From Aradus depressus (taxonomy: Eukaryota; Arthropoda; Insecta; Hemiptera; Aradidae), in assembly GCA_963662175.1 (NCBI GenBank), contig OY759225.1, positions 15,245,601-15,309,600 on the forward strand: a stretch of 64,000 bases of DNA, in the 5' to 3' direction. The notes beneath the pieces are model-generated. The model was not told the DNA's origin and did not search any database. It worked only from the letters and a program-made list of their open reading frames with translations. This document shows, in pieces, positions 1 to 11,092 of the stretch. Both the position numbers and the translations under genes were made by a program. Within the stretch, counting starts at the first letter, position 1; the number at the start of each line of letters is the position of its first letter.

Positions 1-60
1 TATAATATATTTATATATATATATATATAATATATAATATTATTATTTCATTTATTATAA
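1..60. repeat. AT-rich simple sequence
   Basis: TA-dominated low-complexity DNA at the window edge. No gene is visible between here and the LINE tail at 151. Confidence 0.7.
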
Positions 61-150
61 AAAAAAATTATAAACATGATGTGGCCATTACAGTACCTTT
101 TTTATCCTTTTTTAATAAAATAATACAATAATAATCTCTATTAGCTATGG

Positions 151-583
151 TTTTTTTTTTTTTTTTTCTTCGATTTTGGAGGGAATTTCAACCGAAAGGG
201 TCATGAGTGCCCGGTACGACGATCTTTTGGTCAGGTGTCAATGCTCAAAGTGGTTAAAGTCGGTTTATGACTTCGATGTGTTTGAGAAATTTCAGGAGTT
301 GGGTGAGGGTTTCAGGAGAATTTTCTAACAGTAATGGCAGGGAGGAGGGAGTTTATAACGAGTTCTCACGGCTGAGTAACGGCAACAATACAGTAACATA
401 TGCTCGACCGTGAGTGGCTGGATGCACGTTGAACAGAGTGGGGGTGGTTCCGTGGGTGGCCGATACGGAGGCGGCAGATCACCACCTCCTCCCTTCTTCT
501 CTCCCTTTGCCTGCTCTTCCAGGGTCCGCAACTTATTACATATCTCGTAACATCCGCAACTTATTACATATCTCGTTTTTTCA
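151..583 (-). mobile_element. 5'-truncated non-LTR retrotransposon (LINE) end
   Basis: Read on the minus strand, 370-460 encodes a CCHC-type knuckle, CSTCIQPLTVEH followed by LLYC, which is the usual C-terminal module of I/Jockey-group LINE ORF2 proteins. After a frameshift, a segment ending LLKFLKHIEVINRL and a stop follow. The 3' tail is the T run at 151-167 (poly-A on the minus strand). A possible short target duplication, GCTATGG, lies at 144-150 and 585-591. Positions 525-575 hold two copies of a ~26 bp unit. The element is broken and non-functional. Family is certain only to 'LINE'. Confidence 0.6.
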
Positions 584-710
584 GGCTATGGCTCTTGAAG
601 CGGCAGCAAAGAGGATGGGCTTAACCGTCATTGAAAAAAAAGCAAAATACATGGTGGCAGGTAGAAAGCGAAGAAGACCTAAACCCTCTTCAAGTTGCCG
701 AGTATTACTT

Positions 711-1130
711 CCCCAGCTAAACAAAGTATAGGATAAGTTATGTAATCTGTCAAAAATTCGATGCTTAGTTTTCAACGGAATTTTATGTTTTTCGACCCCT
801 ATATTCCAAATTTGAAAAAAAAAAAAATGCTGCCTGTGTGTTTGTGATAGAATGAATGTATCGACACTAAATATAATATCTGAATCCAGAAACCACTAAC
901 GACCACACCTATTGTTTTTCAGTCAAATTGGCCAAAGGTGAGGGGGAATTAGGGGAGAAATAACTGCTGCCGATGTAATGAATGTATCGACGCAAAATTT
1001 AGTATGAGGATGTAGGAGCCTCTATGTAAGTCAACTGTTGAATAATAGGGAAAACGGTTGACTATTTTTGAAACGTTATTCGATTCGTTCTGGGGAAGTA
1101 CATTGCCGGTGATTCACCCACCACTTTTAA
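711..1130. repeat. Dispersed repeat family A, copy 1 (truncated)
   Basis: It begins with the inverted-end motif of family A (CAGCTAAACAAAGTATAGG, then AAGTTATGTAATCTGTCAAA) and continues with the inner motif ATGAATGTATCGACAC and the far motif GGGGAAGTACATTGCCGG. The same modules recur in both orientations across the window. It has no coding capacity. Confidence 0.7.
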
Positions 1131-2024
1131 CTTTTATTTATAAAAATGTCTGTGATTTACAAAGACGAACGCAGCTTGTCCTGTTTACTAGGGTGGAGTG
1201 AAAAAAAATAAGTTTTTAAAATTGAAAACGCCTGGGGGCGAAAAAGTTGACCATCGGTGAGTGTAACACCCATGAAAAGATTGGACGCAAATCGACAATA
1301 TCTTGTGTCCCCACCAGCGCCATCTATGTTTCACTATAGCGTACTGTAGGTTCCTGGAGGGTTTTTCGGCGATAACATTATTCTTTGCAGAGCTACAATA
1401 ATTTGTAATATATCAAATTACTCGTCTTTTTACGCTCTACCAAAAGGGTAATAATCTGAAATTAAGAATCCCTAATTTTATACCATATTTTGGGCGAAAT
1501 TGTGATTTTTTTCGAAATACAACAATTTTTTCGGGATTCACTTCCCTTATCTCACATTAAAATTAATTACACTGTTTGCGTACATTGTGCATTTTGTTTT
1601 ATGCAATTGCTCAACGTTTCTTTGTACAGTGTTTACCCCGACGCCTCACCTAATGATTGTGCAGCCACTAAGTATTTTAATTCTCATTAAACAAGATTCC
1701 CGCTAAGAATACAATAATTAATGTATTGTGTCAATCATTGATTAATTAATGAGGCAACAGGGTATTGTACCAGAATTAAATTTCATTAAATTATCTTTGT
1801 CCCATCTGTTTTCTGTTTAGCTTCAATTTGTCGACTGTTTCTACATATTAATCTGAAAATATGAAATGGATATTTACTGGGCATGAATACTAATTTGAAG
1901 ACAAACTGAAATCATAACCGCTTTCACACCTGTACAATAAGAGAAATTTCAAAATTTTCCAACAATTTAGGGAGTGTAAATTTGTGCAATGTAATTTCAT
2001 AGCGCGAATTAACCTAAGTTTTTG
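1131..2024. other. No gene; unidentified AT-rich sequence
   Basis: No supported coding region. At 1189 the sequence TAGGGTGGAGTGAAAA resembles the end of the hAT-like MITE at 8704, but no partner end was found. Short open frames here have no recognisable content. Confidence 0.4.
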
Positions 2025-2505
2025 TTCTTCCTCAAAACCTAATCAACTATTTGGCCTAAAAATCAGTAGCTGATTTATATAAAGTCTTTCGATTCCTCAT
2101 ACTAAATTTTGTGTCGATACATTCATTACATCGTTAGTTATTAGGGATTTTGAGTTGAGCACTCCTTTTCTGAGCCGACTTTGTGTATATTTAATATGCG
2201 TCGTCATTCTTGGGTTTTAGATTAAAATAAAAAAATTCATGACGATGCATCCATTACATCAGCAGTTGTTACGTGTATTTGAGTCGAACCATACTTCTCT
2301 GATTTTCTGATATAAGGCTTTGAAGATACAAATGAAATTTCGTCTCAATACATTCCAACGACAGTAATTAGAGTTTAAAAACAAAATTGTAATCAACCTT
2401 CCCCATAACCAGCTGTTGCCTACATAAAAAATTTCGTGTCGATACATTTGTTCTATCGAGAGTTAGCCTGTGAACATGACGCACGTGTTAAGGATGCACA
2501 TAAAC
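2025..2505. repeat. Dispersed repeat family A, copy 2 (inner part)
   Basis: Inner modules of family A in the opposite orientation to copy 1: TGTGTCGATACATTCATTA, ATCGTTAGTTATTAGGG and TTGAGTTGAGC repeat at roughly 100-150 bp spacing. The copy is cut by the MITE at 2508. Confidence 0.6.
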
Positions 2506-2507
2506 TA

Positions 2508-2897
2508 TATGAGGAGTTTGGAGCCAGAGCGGACCAACTGGTTGAAACTGAACAGGTAGAAAATGGCAATTGAAAATTGAGTACATTTTGTTTATCTCCA
2601 TAAATGGGCCCCAAATATTTATTTATATTTGAAATTTTAGAATAGTATTGGATGAGTGATCCCTTTTTGTGTTCTATAAAGTTTTTGAAGGCCGTATGAT
2701 CCATTGTGACTTTGAAAATATATGCACAAAATACTTGTGGACTAAACTTAAAGTGCTGCTATCTATCACTGAAGTGAAGAAACTAAGTGATCCACACTGG
2801 TTTTGAAAAAGGGAACCTATGCCAACACCAGGATGGTAATAACTCATTTTCCGAAAAATTGTGGGTTGGTTCGCTCTGGCTCCAAACTCCTCATATA
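2508..2897. mobile_element. MITE with ATGAGGAGTTTGGAGCCAG inverted ends, copy 1
   Basis: The left end ATGAGGAGTTTGGAGCCAG is repeated inverted at the right end (~27 bp with few differences). TATA-like bases flank both ends, compatible with a TA target site. A second copy at 26253-26616 is almost identical but lacks ~27 bp inside. No coding capacity. A Tc1/mariner-mobilised element is inferred from the TA flanks only. Confidence 0.75.
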
Positions 2898-3917
2898 TAT
2901 TGATAATAATATAGGAATGAAATTATGAAATAGTTAAGTACAATTATTGTACTTAATTATTTCATAATTTCATTCCTTAACATAATTTCTTATTTATTTG
3001 TTTTGATGACTACACTCTGACGGTCATCTGACCAAGAGGTCTTCTTTGGTATAAGATTTTTTATTTTCAAATTATTTGTATATACGTTGTAAATTTATAA
3101 ATAAATAAAGACTTAATAATCATCGTGATAAAGACACTTCCGAAAGAGTTATAAAAATATTTTTCTTAACTTTTATTAAACTAAAAAAGGTTTAAAAAAC
3201 TTATTATAAATGTATCTATGTAATAATATTATTATTTTTGTATTTATATATTTCAAATATTTATTTATTATTTTTATTAATTTCATTTTATTTTTTTAAT
3301 AGTATTGTTATTGTGTCAGAATGAAATAGTTAGAGTTGTTAATCTAATTTATAAAATATTTTAAAAAATACATTCTTATGACGAACTCTATTCTCATGTT
3401 TTTGTTTTATAGGAAATAAATAAATATTAATATTATATTATTATTAAAATAAATTAATGCCTCGGTACCTAGTGTCGCATTGAATTTGAGCCACTATAGT
3501 ACTGAGTATGTGTAAATTCTTTATGAGTAGATAAATTCTTCCTTCGAAATAAGGATGAGTTGAGGGGATGGTTTGAGTCTGAGAGCCTCTCTAAAGAAAG
3601 TCTGCCTTCTTGAGACCATTCATATACAGATAAATATTTCAGTAGTCTTCTTGGGACCATTTTCTCTCCCTCTGGGAAATATAAGTACGGAACACGGGAG
3701 GGTGTTCTGAGTCGGTGAATCCTAATCTACCGCAGATAAATACCACATGTGATATGGTTTTACTTTCCATGAGAGCTTAACCAAGTGTAGAAGAAGTATT
3801 GAAATATGTCAGGAATTTACGATACACTTAATTCCAAAAATAAATATAAATTGTATTATTTTTTGAATAATAATTATTAAAATGAATTCTACGCTAGAAT
3901 GAACCCTCCTTGACACG
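2898..3917. other. No gene; AT-rich low-complexity stretch
   Basis: Mostly A/T with short homopolymers and a short inverted repeat near 2930-2985 (ATTATGAAATAGTTAAGTAC and its complement). No coding region is supported. Confidence 0.5.
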
Positions 3918-4262
3918 TATAGAATAGAATAGAATAGTTTTATTTGTCTGCGTTCAATGTCCTAGAGTTTTGACGCCATACAAGTGATTAGATTAATTCG
4001 ATGAGGTGACTCGTCTTGACATCTTCGATAGACGAGTTGTCTCCGAGAATCTCATGTAGATTTCTTGTTCGCAAACCCATAGCCTCTAGTATTTCCTCAT
4101 ATCCAGGGCACTCCTCCAGGATGTGGCTTACTGTGAGAGGCCAGGCCCCACACCTGCCACACATCGGGGCCATCGCCCTGTTTATGAGGTGGCCATGGGT
4201 TAGCCGAGTGTGGCCTACATGGAGCCGCATCAGACATACCTCCTCCTGCCTATTCTGCCTTT
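3918..4262 (-). mobile_element. LINE C-terminal fragment with (AATAG)n tail
   Basis: The minus strand encodes RLHVGHTRLTHGHLINR followed by CGRCGAWPLTVSHILEECP, the GHTRLTHG plus CCHC-knuckle signature found at the C-terminus of insect LINE ORF2 proteins. The frame ends near 3988 and the element ends in the pentamer array at 3918-3937 instead of poly-A. A relative with the same tail lies at 32741-32955. It is 5'-truncated. Confidence 0.7.
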
Positions 4263-4307
4263 TAAAGCTTATAAAATATATATACGTGGCTAACTTAGAT
4301 AGGTATT

Positions 4308-5320
4308 ATTAGATTTAAATCGAAATCGGACAAAAATTAAAACTACTTCGGGGCTGTATACTTATATATATAATCTAATCAAAAATAGACTAAAACAAAA
4401 GTTGTGTAAAAACCTGAAAGAAACACTTTATATAGAATGCGATTTGTGCGATTTATGCTGCGTGGTGTCGTCTTTTTTTTTTTTTTTTTTTAGATGTTCG
4501 CTCGATTTACGGGAAAACAGTAGTCTATATGCAAATAGATATATATAATAAGTCCACGCCTAAGTTTATATATATATAATTAGAGATGTTTTCGCCAGAG
4601 ATCTTGTGGAAGTTCATTATATTCGTATTATTATATACATATTCATTCGTATTATATATATAAGTTTGTATATATATATATATATATAGACTGGTGTTTT
4701 CGCGTAAATCGAGCAAACATCTTTAAAAAAAGGGATCCAGACGACAATTTTAGGACGATTTTCGACATACATATCTTAAACCAGATTTTCGAAAAACCAT
4801 TTATCATATAAAATGTGCCTTTCAGTTTTTTTCACAACTTCTATTTTATATTATTTTTGATTAGGTTAGGTTAGGTTTTATGAGTCATGCCCGGGCTTTA
4901 ACTACGAGGTCATATCGCCTACTACCAAAGCGTTCTTTCGTCACTCTGGTGGACATGAGCCCGACTCTACTGTGGGAGTCCTAAATTTTGCCTACCCTAA
5001 ATTCTTATTTACCTAGGGTAGGGGTCTTTAACGAGTACCTGACATCGTACAGACTTGGGACCATTGCTCAACGTCTCATCCGAAGGACGGCGTGCTTAAT
5101 TTTATTTTACCTCCCAGATAAAATAAACTAAGGGCCTCGGTCGGGTTTCGAACCCATGATCTTGAGCTCAGAAGGTAAGCACGCATACCACTGAGCTACC
5201 GGCGCCCTCTTTTTGATTAGATTATAAATATAAGCGTTATCTTGTAAAATTTACTTAAGCCCCAAAGTAAAGTAGTTTCAATTGTTGTCCGATTTTGGTC
5301 AAAATCTAATAAAATCTAAG
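4308..5320. repeat. Palindromic repeat family B, copy 1, with nested SINE
   Basis: The left arm (about 4308-4480) is the inverted copy of the right arm (about 4790-4860 plus 5220-5320): AAATCGGACAAAAATTAAAA pairs with the TTGTTGTCCGATTTTGGT segment. An inner ~28 bp inverted pair (4492-4521 and 4690-4720, around TTTACG and CGTAAA) surrounds a TA-rich centre. SINE-1 at 4864-5209 splits the right arm. Related arms occur at 7186-8115, 9985-10115, 19190-19330 and 29510-29790. No ORF. Confidence 0.65.
4864..5209 (-). mobile_element. SINE-1 full-length copy
   Basis: tRNA-derived SINE on the minus strand. The head carries an A box (GGTAGCTCAGTGGTATGCG) and a B box (GGGTTCGAAACCC), followed by a ~250 bp unrelated body and an (AACCT)n tail. 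It is flanked by a 10-bp duplication TTTTTGATTA at 4854-4863 and 5210-5219, which shows LINE-type insertion into family B. Confidence 0.9.
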
Positions 5321-6095
5321 CACATGTGACATCTAATTTAGTATGAAAATTAGAAAGTCGTTGAGGATTGATTTTCAATCAAATGGGTAAATTGGTATAA
5401 GAGAGAGAGCGAAAACTCACTCGATTAAGTGGCGCTGGAGTGATTTACCGACTTTTTTATTTATTTAAATCTGAACCTTAGAAGTTTTTAGTGTCCTGTC
5501 TATCTTTCCTGATCCTGATCGGGTCTTCTTGAGAAGGGAGGACCCTTTGGATTAGGATGTGAAGAGGATAACATACAAGGTCCAAACTGGACAAAGGGCT
5601 TAGCGAGTTGTGTGCATGAATAGAATTTCAAGTATCTCTGGATTATGGGAAATCTTTAGTAAAATGGATTCTGGAGATGGAAATTGAGATTGGTGGATTA
5701 GTAACGCTACACGGATTACCTAAGTGAGTCTCTATGTAACTATTTAAAGGTATGTACGTAAAATATGTTACCCGACGAGGAGGGGGAATTAAAATTTTGT
5801 AACAGCTTGTGACAAGAGCGGTAAGTATGAGGGGGGGGGGGGGGGGGGGTTAGTCGTGGTTCTGAGTGTAAAAAGGGGGGGTTCAAATATTGTGAGAAGG
5901 GAACGCTGGAGTCTCTCTACAGATGCAAAGTTATTCCTGGGCATTGCTAGTTTTAGGGCGTACCTAGGCTCCTCTAAAGGACAGGCACCAGAAGTCTTAT
6001 GGGTCTAAGAGGGTGAGAGGGCGCTATCTCTCGTTTTCTATTTTACTAATCCGAAGTTGGCGAGTTCGAAACCTTAGTTTGAAAAAAAACCTTTG
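5321..6095. other. No gene; contains a long G tract
   Basis: No coding region is recognised. Position ~5831-5849 is an uninterrupted run of about 19 G, followed by a shorter G run at 5873. The rest is unique-looking sequence. Confidence 0.4.
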
Positions 6096-6165
6096 AGCAT
6101 GCCGTCCTTCTAATGGAACGGTAATGGTCCCGAGCCTGTACGATGTCAAGTACTCTTTGTATTAT
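6096..6165 (+). mobile_element. SINE-1 fragment
   Basis: It matches only the middle of SINE-1 (GCCGTCCTTC, TGGTCCCGAGCCTGTACGAT, GTCAAGTACTC). Head and tail are missing. Confidence 0.6.
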
Positions 6166-7185
6166 AGTTATTGGTAAAAAAAAATATAGACAAGCTTACT
6201 AGGAGGATTCAGGAGGATTGGTTTTCCAGGTACAGGTTCTCGACAGACAGGGGAGTATGGAACCTTAAAAAAACACTAGTTCACAATACCGATGGAAAGT
6301 AAACTATTCACTTGAGTCTGTTGGCTTATCTTTGGAGTCAGTGACCCGAAAAAAGGACAGAAAAGAGAGTGGATGTGTGTATCTGTCCTTCCCAAAGGAG
6401 TGTTGTCCACCTCCTTGAGAGCAGTAAAGTGACTGATGTATTTGGTGGAGGAGACTCTATAGAGGCTGAGTACATTTCACCGCAGGAGACAAAGTGAACC
6501 CGACAGACAAACACAATATACGGTGTTATTTTTTGGAACAAAACATTATTTTTACTTTTATTTTTATACCCTTACAGGAATTGTAATCATATAAAAAACC
6601 GAAATCGATTTCTTAAAGAAACTCCACTTTTTAATATGTTTTGTTTTGAAGATTTGCGTAGACGTCTGTGTTCGTCTGTCTTTATGTTTGTCTGTGTGTT
6701 GTGGCGTTTTGGTTGTTCGCGTTTTTATTTAAATATTTTTCCTTTGCTTTACTTCAAATTCGCAGGAATTTTCTCAAACTAAATAACTGATTGTTAATAA
6801 AATAAAATATTAATGGGATGCCAGATCGCCTATTTAATAGAACGATACTTAAATTACCGATTTTAATATATAAATTGGATTTCTATAAACCAAAGGCGAA
6901 AGTTAGATCAGTTGAGAAAGTTTTGAAAAACTAAATTGTTAAATCACTATTGACTAGGTTTGAGCATGGGAAACAAACTACTAAAATCTAAAAACTCATA
7001 ATAAAAAGTATATATTTACACAAAATAAACTAAAAATAATACATACAATAAATGATGATACATTTCTCTTTTACAGACTTAAATGTATATTTCACTTCCA
7101 TTTTATTTACTGTTATGTCAAAATAAAAATGATGCAGATCGTACTTTAATTACATTAAAGTACATCTGATTGGAACTCATTATAT
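6166..7185. other. No gene recognised
   Basis: The open frame on the minus strand at 6338-6541 has no family features. The rest is AT-rich. Nothing can be supported here. Confidence 0.35.
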
Positions 7186-7346
7186 TTTTCCCGAAATCAA
7201 AAGGAAATTTTAACCAATAAACTCAAGAATATTTTACAAGATAAGATTTTTTCCCGAAATCAAAAGGAAATTTTAACCATTAAACTCAAGAATATTTTAC
7301 AAGATACCGACTGTTTATATTTATGACCTAATTTAACATCTCTTAA

Positions 7347-7645
7347 AATAAAATATAGTCTGACCTGTCACAAATTTTATTGATATTTGCTAGTCGCTTT
7401 AGAGGTTGGCCTCATCATCAGGCAGTCTGATAAAATAATTTTGAAAATAACATAATTAAAATGTTTTAATAAATAAAATTGCGTTGTTAGTTTTTTAGAT
7501 AGTTTTTATGCAAGTTTATTTAAATTGTTTTATTTTATTTCTTAAAATATTTTAATATTATTATCAAAATTATTTTATCCGACTCTGAAAGCCGGCTATC
7601 AAATCTCAATAAAATCTGTGAGAGGTCAGACTATATTTTATGTTA
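7347..7645. mobile_element. Short Penelope-like (PLE) inverted-repeat unit
   Basis: Two ~60 bp inverted ends (AGTCTGACCTGTCACAAATT and its complement near 7620-7645) enclose AT-rich sequence. The left end holds, on the minus strand, CTGATGATGAGG...CCTCT then AAAG, matching the hammerhead-like motif of the PLE at 42780-43460, whose outer ends are also similar. It is interpreted as a coding-free derivative of that element. Confidence 0.6.
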
Positions 7646-7662
7646 CAACATTTATTTGAAGA

Positions 7663-8018
7663 GAGGTGAGGTTAGGTTAGGTTTTATGACTCATGCCCGG
7701 GCTTTAACTACGAGGTCATATCGCCTACTACCAGAGCGCTCTATCGTCACTCTGGTGGACATGAGCCCGACTCTACTGTGGGAGTCCTAAATTTTGCCTA
7801 ACCTAAATTTTTATTCACCTAGGGCAGGGGTCTTTAACGAGTACCTGACATCGTACAGACTCGGTACCATCGCTTAACGTCCCATGCGAAGGACGGCGTG
7901 CTTAAGTTTATTTTACCTCCCAGATAAAATAAACTAAGGGCCTCGGTCGGGCTACGAACCCACAACCTTGAGCTCAGAAGTCAAGCACGCATACCACTGA
8001 GCTACCGGCGCCCTCTAT
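7663..8018 (-). mobile_element. SINE-1 full-length copy
   Basis: Same structure as the copy at 4864, with intact head and (AACCT)n tail. Flanked by a 9-bp duplication ATTTGAAGA (7654-7662 and 8019-8027). The B box here reads GGGTTCGTAGCCC. Confidence 0.9.
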
Positions 8019-8225
8019 ATTTGAAGATTGTTTAATTAGGTCATAAATATAAACGGTCGGTATCTTGTAAAATATTCTTGAGTTAATTGGTTCCAATTTT
8101 CTTTTGATTTCGGGCAAGCCATCTTCATATTTACACTTTTTATAAGATATACGATTTTTGAAAGGTCGCAAATGTATATGCCGAAACTCGTCCTGAAATT
8201 ATGTTTTGAATCAATCCCATTTTAA

Positions 8226-8600
8226 TTTCCCAGCTATACGAAGTATTAAAGAAGTTATGTAATCAGTCAACAATTCGATAAGGAGTATTAAACGAAATTT
8301 CATGTTTTCCGATCTTCTCCATTTAAAAAGTGGAAAACAAATTTCTGTGTGTCCTAGTTGTGTGTGTGTGTCTATAAGCAGGAAAATTCCCGATAGAATG
8401 AATGTATCGACATGAAATTTTATATTTAAATTCAAAACCCCATAAGGATAGAATTTATCCATTGTCCGCGAAATCGGTTGAAGGGTCGGGGGATTAGAGA
8501 AGGAGAAATCGACACAAATTTGTCACAATAGAACGTGGATTCTGAAGCCACACTTGTTAAGGCCGAAAGTGAAATAAACTTTATAAAGACAATGGAGTAT
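8226..8600. repeat. Dispersed repeat family A, copy 3 left part
   Basis: It starts with the family A end motif (CAGCTATACGAAGTAT, AAGTTATGTAATCAGTCAA) and runs through ATGAATGTATCGACATGAAA. The matching right part is at 9722-9965. The hAT-like MITE and unrelated sequence lie in between. Confidence 0.65.
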
Positions 8601-8703
8601 ATGTGGGGGGTGGAGGGGGGGAAGCCATTAGTGAAGTGTATGTACTTTGTATGGTGGCCAGTAGAGGTCACTGCGGATATAGTTGTTTAGTTAACCTGAC
8701 CAG

Positions 8704-9411
8704 TAGGGTGGAACGAAAAAATCACCTTTTGATTTTTTATTTGGAATAGCGCGGAAAAGTTGCCTTTCAGTGTAGATAAGATAAATAAAAAATATGAAAA
8801 ATATTGGAGTACATCTTGAGGTGCCGCAAGGACCTTAAAGTTTCATAAAAACACACTTTTTTGGAACTTTTTCAAAGATTTTTGCGAGTCTCGATTATGT
8901 GATTTTTAATTTGAAATAGCGCAGAAAAGTTGCCTTTTAGTGTAGATAAGATAAATTAAAAATATGAAGAATATTGGAGTACGTCTTGAGGTGCCGCAAG
9001 GACCAGTTTAATGTGGCAATGAAGTAGAAACAAACATTTTGCAGCTGTAACATTTGTAATCATTAAGGATACAGAAGTAAGAAATACAAAATTTGACATT
9101 ACAAAATATTTTTCTATTTTTATTATATTTTATAATTAATAATTTTTTCCAATTCTAATGCTTATATATGTATTTAAAACCATTTTTTGTATTATTATCT
9201 GTACGAGAAATTCATCAAAAATAATTTATCAAAGTTTAAAATTTTTCAATTTTTTTACAAACTTTAAGCTCTTTGCGGCACCTCAAGATGTTGTAGTATT
9301 GCAACCAATTTTTTTTTTAAATTCTTTTTGAACTTAAAAGGCAACTTTTCTCCACTATTACCAAAATAATAACTAAAAAAAATTTTAAAAGGCCATTTTC
9401 GTTCCACCCTA
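8704..9411. mobile_element. hAT-like MITE with 8-bp target duplication
   Basis: Inverted ends TAGGGTGGAACGAAAA at 8704 and TTTTCGTTCCACCCTA ending at 9411, flanked by an exact 8-bp duplication CTGACCAG (8696-8703 and 9412-9419). An 8-bp duplication is typical of hAT and P superfamilies. Inside, subterminal segments are also inverted (the AAGTTGCCTTT and AAAGGCAACTT blocks, and GAGGTGCCGCAAGG). No transposase frame remains, so it is non-autonomous, 708 bp. Confidence 0.85.
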
Positions 9412-9419
9412 CTGACCAG

Positions 9420-9721
9420 TCAGTCGAGACTGGCTGTCTGAATAGAAGTGCCCTCAGCCCTTTGCTGCACATCTCATCACCACCTCGACCAGTATCTGCC
9501 CTCAGCCCTTGCTGCAAGTATTGGTCGTAGAAGCCCTAGAAGACGGACCATCAGCCCAGCCGCACTGTGACGAGACAACACCTTGGCGTCTCCACATCAC
9601 GACCGCCCACATTCTCCAGACATTCTTAGCATCATATATTTTACCATTTCTTTAGAGTTAATTTGTTTGTTTTGTTTCCATTATAATTTACCTTCTATCG
9701 TTTATATTATTTATTTGCAGC
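9420..9721. other. No gene; moderately GC-rich spacer
   Basis: It includes two near copies of a ~35 bp phrase (GCCCTCAGCCCTT...GCTGCA) at about 9450-9515. No coding family recognised. Confidence 0.4.
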
Positions 9722-9965
9722 AGGTATTAACAACACTATGTAAGTCAAATATTGAGATTTAGCCCATAAGGTCGATTGGTTTTTGAGGTAAAGCGAATAT
9801 GTAATCGATTATTTCGTTCTAGGGAAGTACATAACCAATGATTCAACGACGACCTTTCTTTTCCATTTTTGGAGTCATAGGTTCAGAAAATTTGAAATTC
9901 CGGTGAAAACTCCAGCAAATTTGAGACCGATTGTATAACTTCCCTAATACTTTGTTTGGGAATTA
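9722..9965. repeat. Dispersed repeat family A, copy 3 right part
   Basis: It carries ATGTAAGTCAAATATTGAG, GGGAAGTACATAACC and the inverted end (AATTCCGGTGAAAACTCCA, then CGATTGTATAACTTCCC). It completes the element begun at 8226. Confidence 0.6.
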
Positions 9966-9984
9966 ATTAAGACTTTAATTCGGG

Positions 9985-10115
9985 GCTTAACTACATTTTA
10001 CAAGATACCGCTTACATTTATGACCTAATCAAACATTCTCTTCAAATAAAAGTTGTAGAGACAACTGAAAGACACATTTTCCATGGGAAATGTCACCTAT
10101 GAAACATTTTCTTTT
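9985..10115 (+). repeat. Palindromic repeat family B fragment
   Basis: TTTACAAGATACCGCTTACA, ATTTATGACCTAATCAAACA and AAATAAAAGTTGTAGAGACA match the arms of family B. Only one arm is present; the LINE at 10129 follows. Confidence 0.55.
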
Positions 10116-10128
10116 AAGTATGTGACCT

Positions 10129-10756
10129 ATCCGTCGACTCAAAATACTCTACGGACTTCTAAATAGACGATCAAAATTAGACATGACACAAAAACGGAAC
10201 TGTTACACTTACTTACTGAGACTATTATGGACATACGGATCACAGATATACGGTTCAGGAATAACATCCAACATCAAACGGATTCAGGCGTTTCAGTCAA
10301 AAACCCTCAGACTGATAACACAGTGCCCCCCATACATAAACAACAGAACACTTCATAACGATCTTATGATACACACAGTACCCGACACAATACAAACTAC
10401 TTACATACGTTTTTTTAGAAAACTTTACACACATGCAAACCCAGAAATACGTACTTTATCTTCACAACAGTTACCACAAAACCCCCCACGAAGGTTGAAG
10501 GGAAGATGGAACCGCGACTTACTGCCACCATAAATCCTATTCGTTCTTAATATTTTTTTTATTTTTTTTTTACAATATTTTTCTTTACTTTTATCGTTCT
10601 AATAATTAAGATAAATATTCGTCCCGAGGACCTACCACTGGGTGGCCTTCCTCTCACATGCCCTTCACGCCAACATATCAATACCATCATAGATGCTGGT
10701 TGTTGCACCCTAGCAACAGTTGCATCTTTATAAATAAAAGACAAAAAAAAAAAAAA
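10129..10756 (+). mobile_element. 5'-truncated Jockey-like LINE with exact target duplication
   Basis: The plus-strand frame at 10183-10533 (116 aa) encodes the C-terminal part of a Jockey-like ORF2: LLWTYGSQIYG, SNIKRIQAFQSKTLRLIT, and PPRRLKGRWNRDLL before the stop. A ~210 bp 3' UTR and a poly-A run follow. The insertion is bounded by a 13-bp duplication AAGT(A/T)TGTGACCT at 10116-10128 and 10757-10769, so the borders are precise. A minus-strand sister lies at 11093-11896. The reverse transcriptase catalytic core is absent, so it is dead on arrival. Confidence 0.9.
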
Positions 10757-10769
10757 AAGTTTGTGACCT

Positions 10770-11092
10770 GAAAACATTTTTTTTAAACATTATCCTCTCT
10801 AAGCTTTAGTTTCATAAAGTTCCTGGAAAGTTGAGGGGCTCTTAGATTATCTTATATAGAAATGGTTTAATCCAAATTGAATCTTTATATAAGTACAGTT
10901 TGTTATATGTTTTGTCGGTAGAGGGCAGAACTGTGAAAGCGGCATGTCAAACGTGCCTTGAACACATGAACACTTGAAACTTTCGACAGATACTAGACAA
11001 CTTCAAAGTTGAGCACCTCCCCTCAAGTGGCTCTTTTCTTATTGGTTGATTTGACTGAAAATAGCTGTCTCCGTTAACCCTAGAATGCTAAC
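10770..11092. other. No gene; spacer between two LINE copies
   Basis: Unique-looking AT-rich sequence. No open frame with recognisable content. Confidence 0.4.

Larger units (their letters stand above)
7186..8115. repeat. Palindromic repeat family B, copy 2, with nested elements
   Basis: Left arm 7186-7346 (itself holding a ~67 bp tandem duplication containing CCCGAAATCAAAAGG) is inverted relative to 8030-8115 (ATAAACGGTCGGTATCTTG onwards). Between the arms lie a Penelope-like short unit (7347-7645) and a complete SINE-1 (7663-8018). The nesting gives the order of events: B first, the other two later. Confidence 0.65.
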
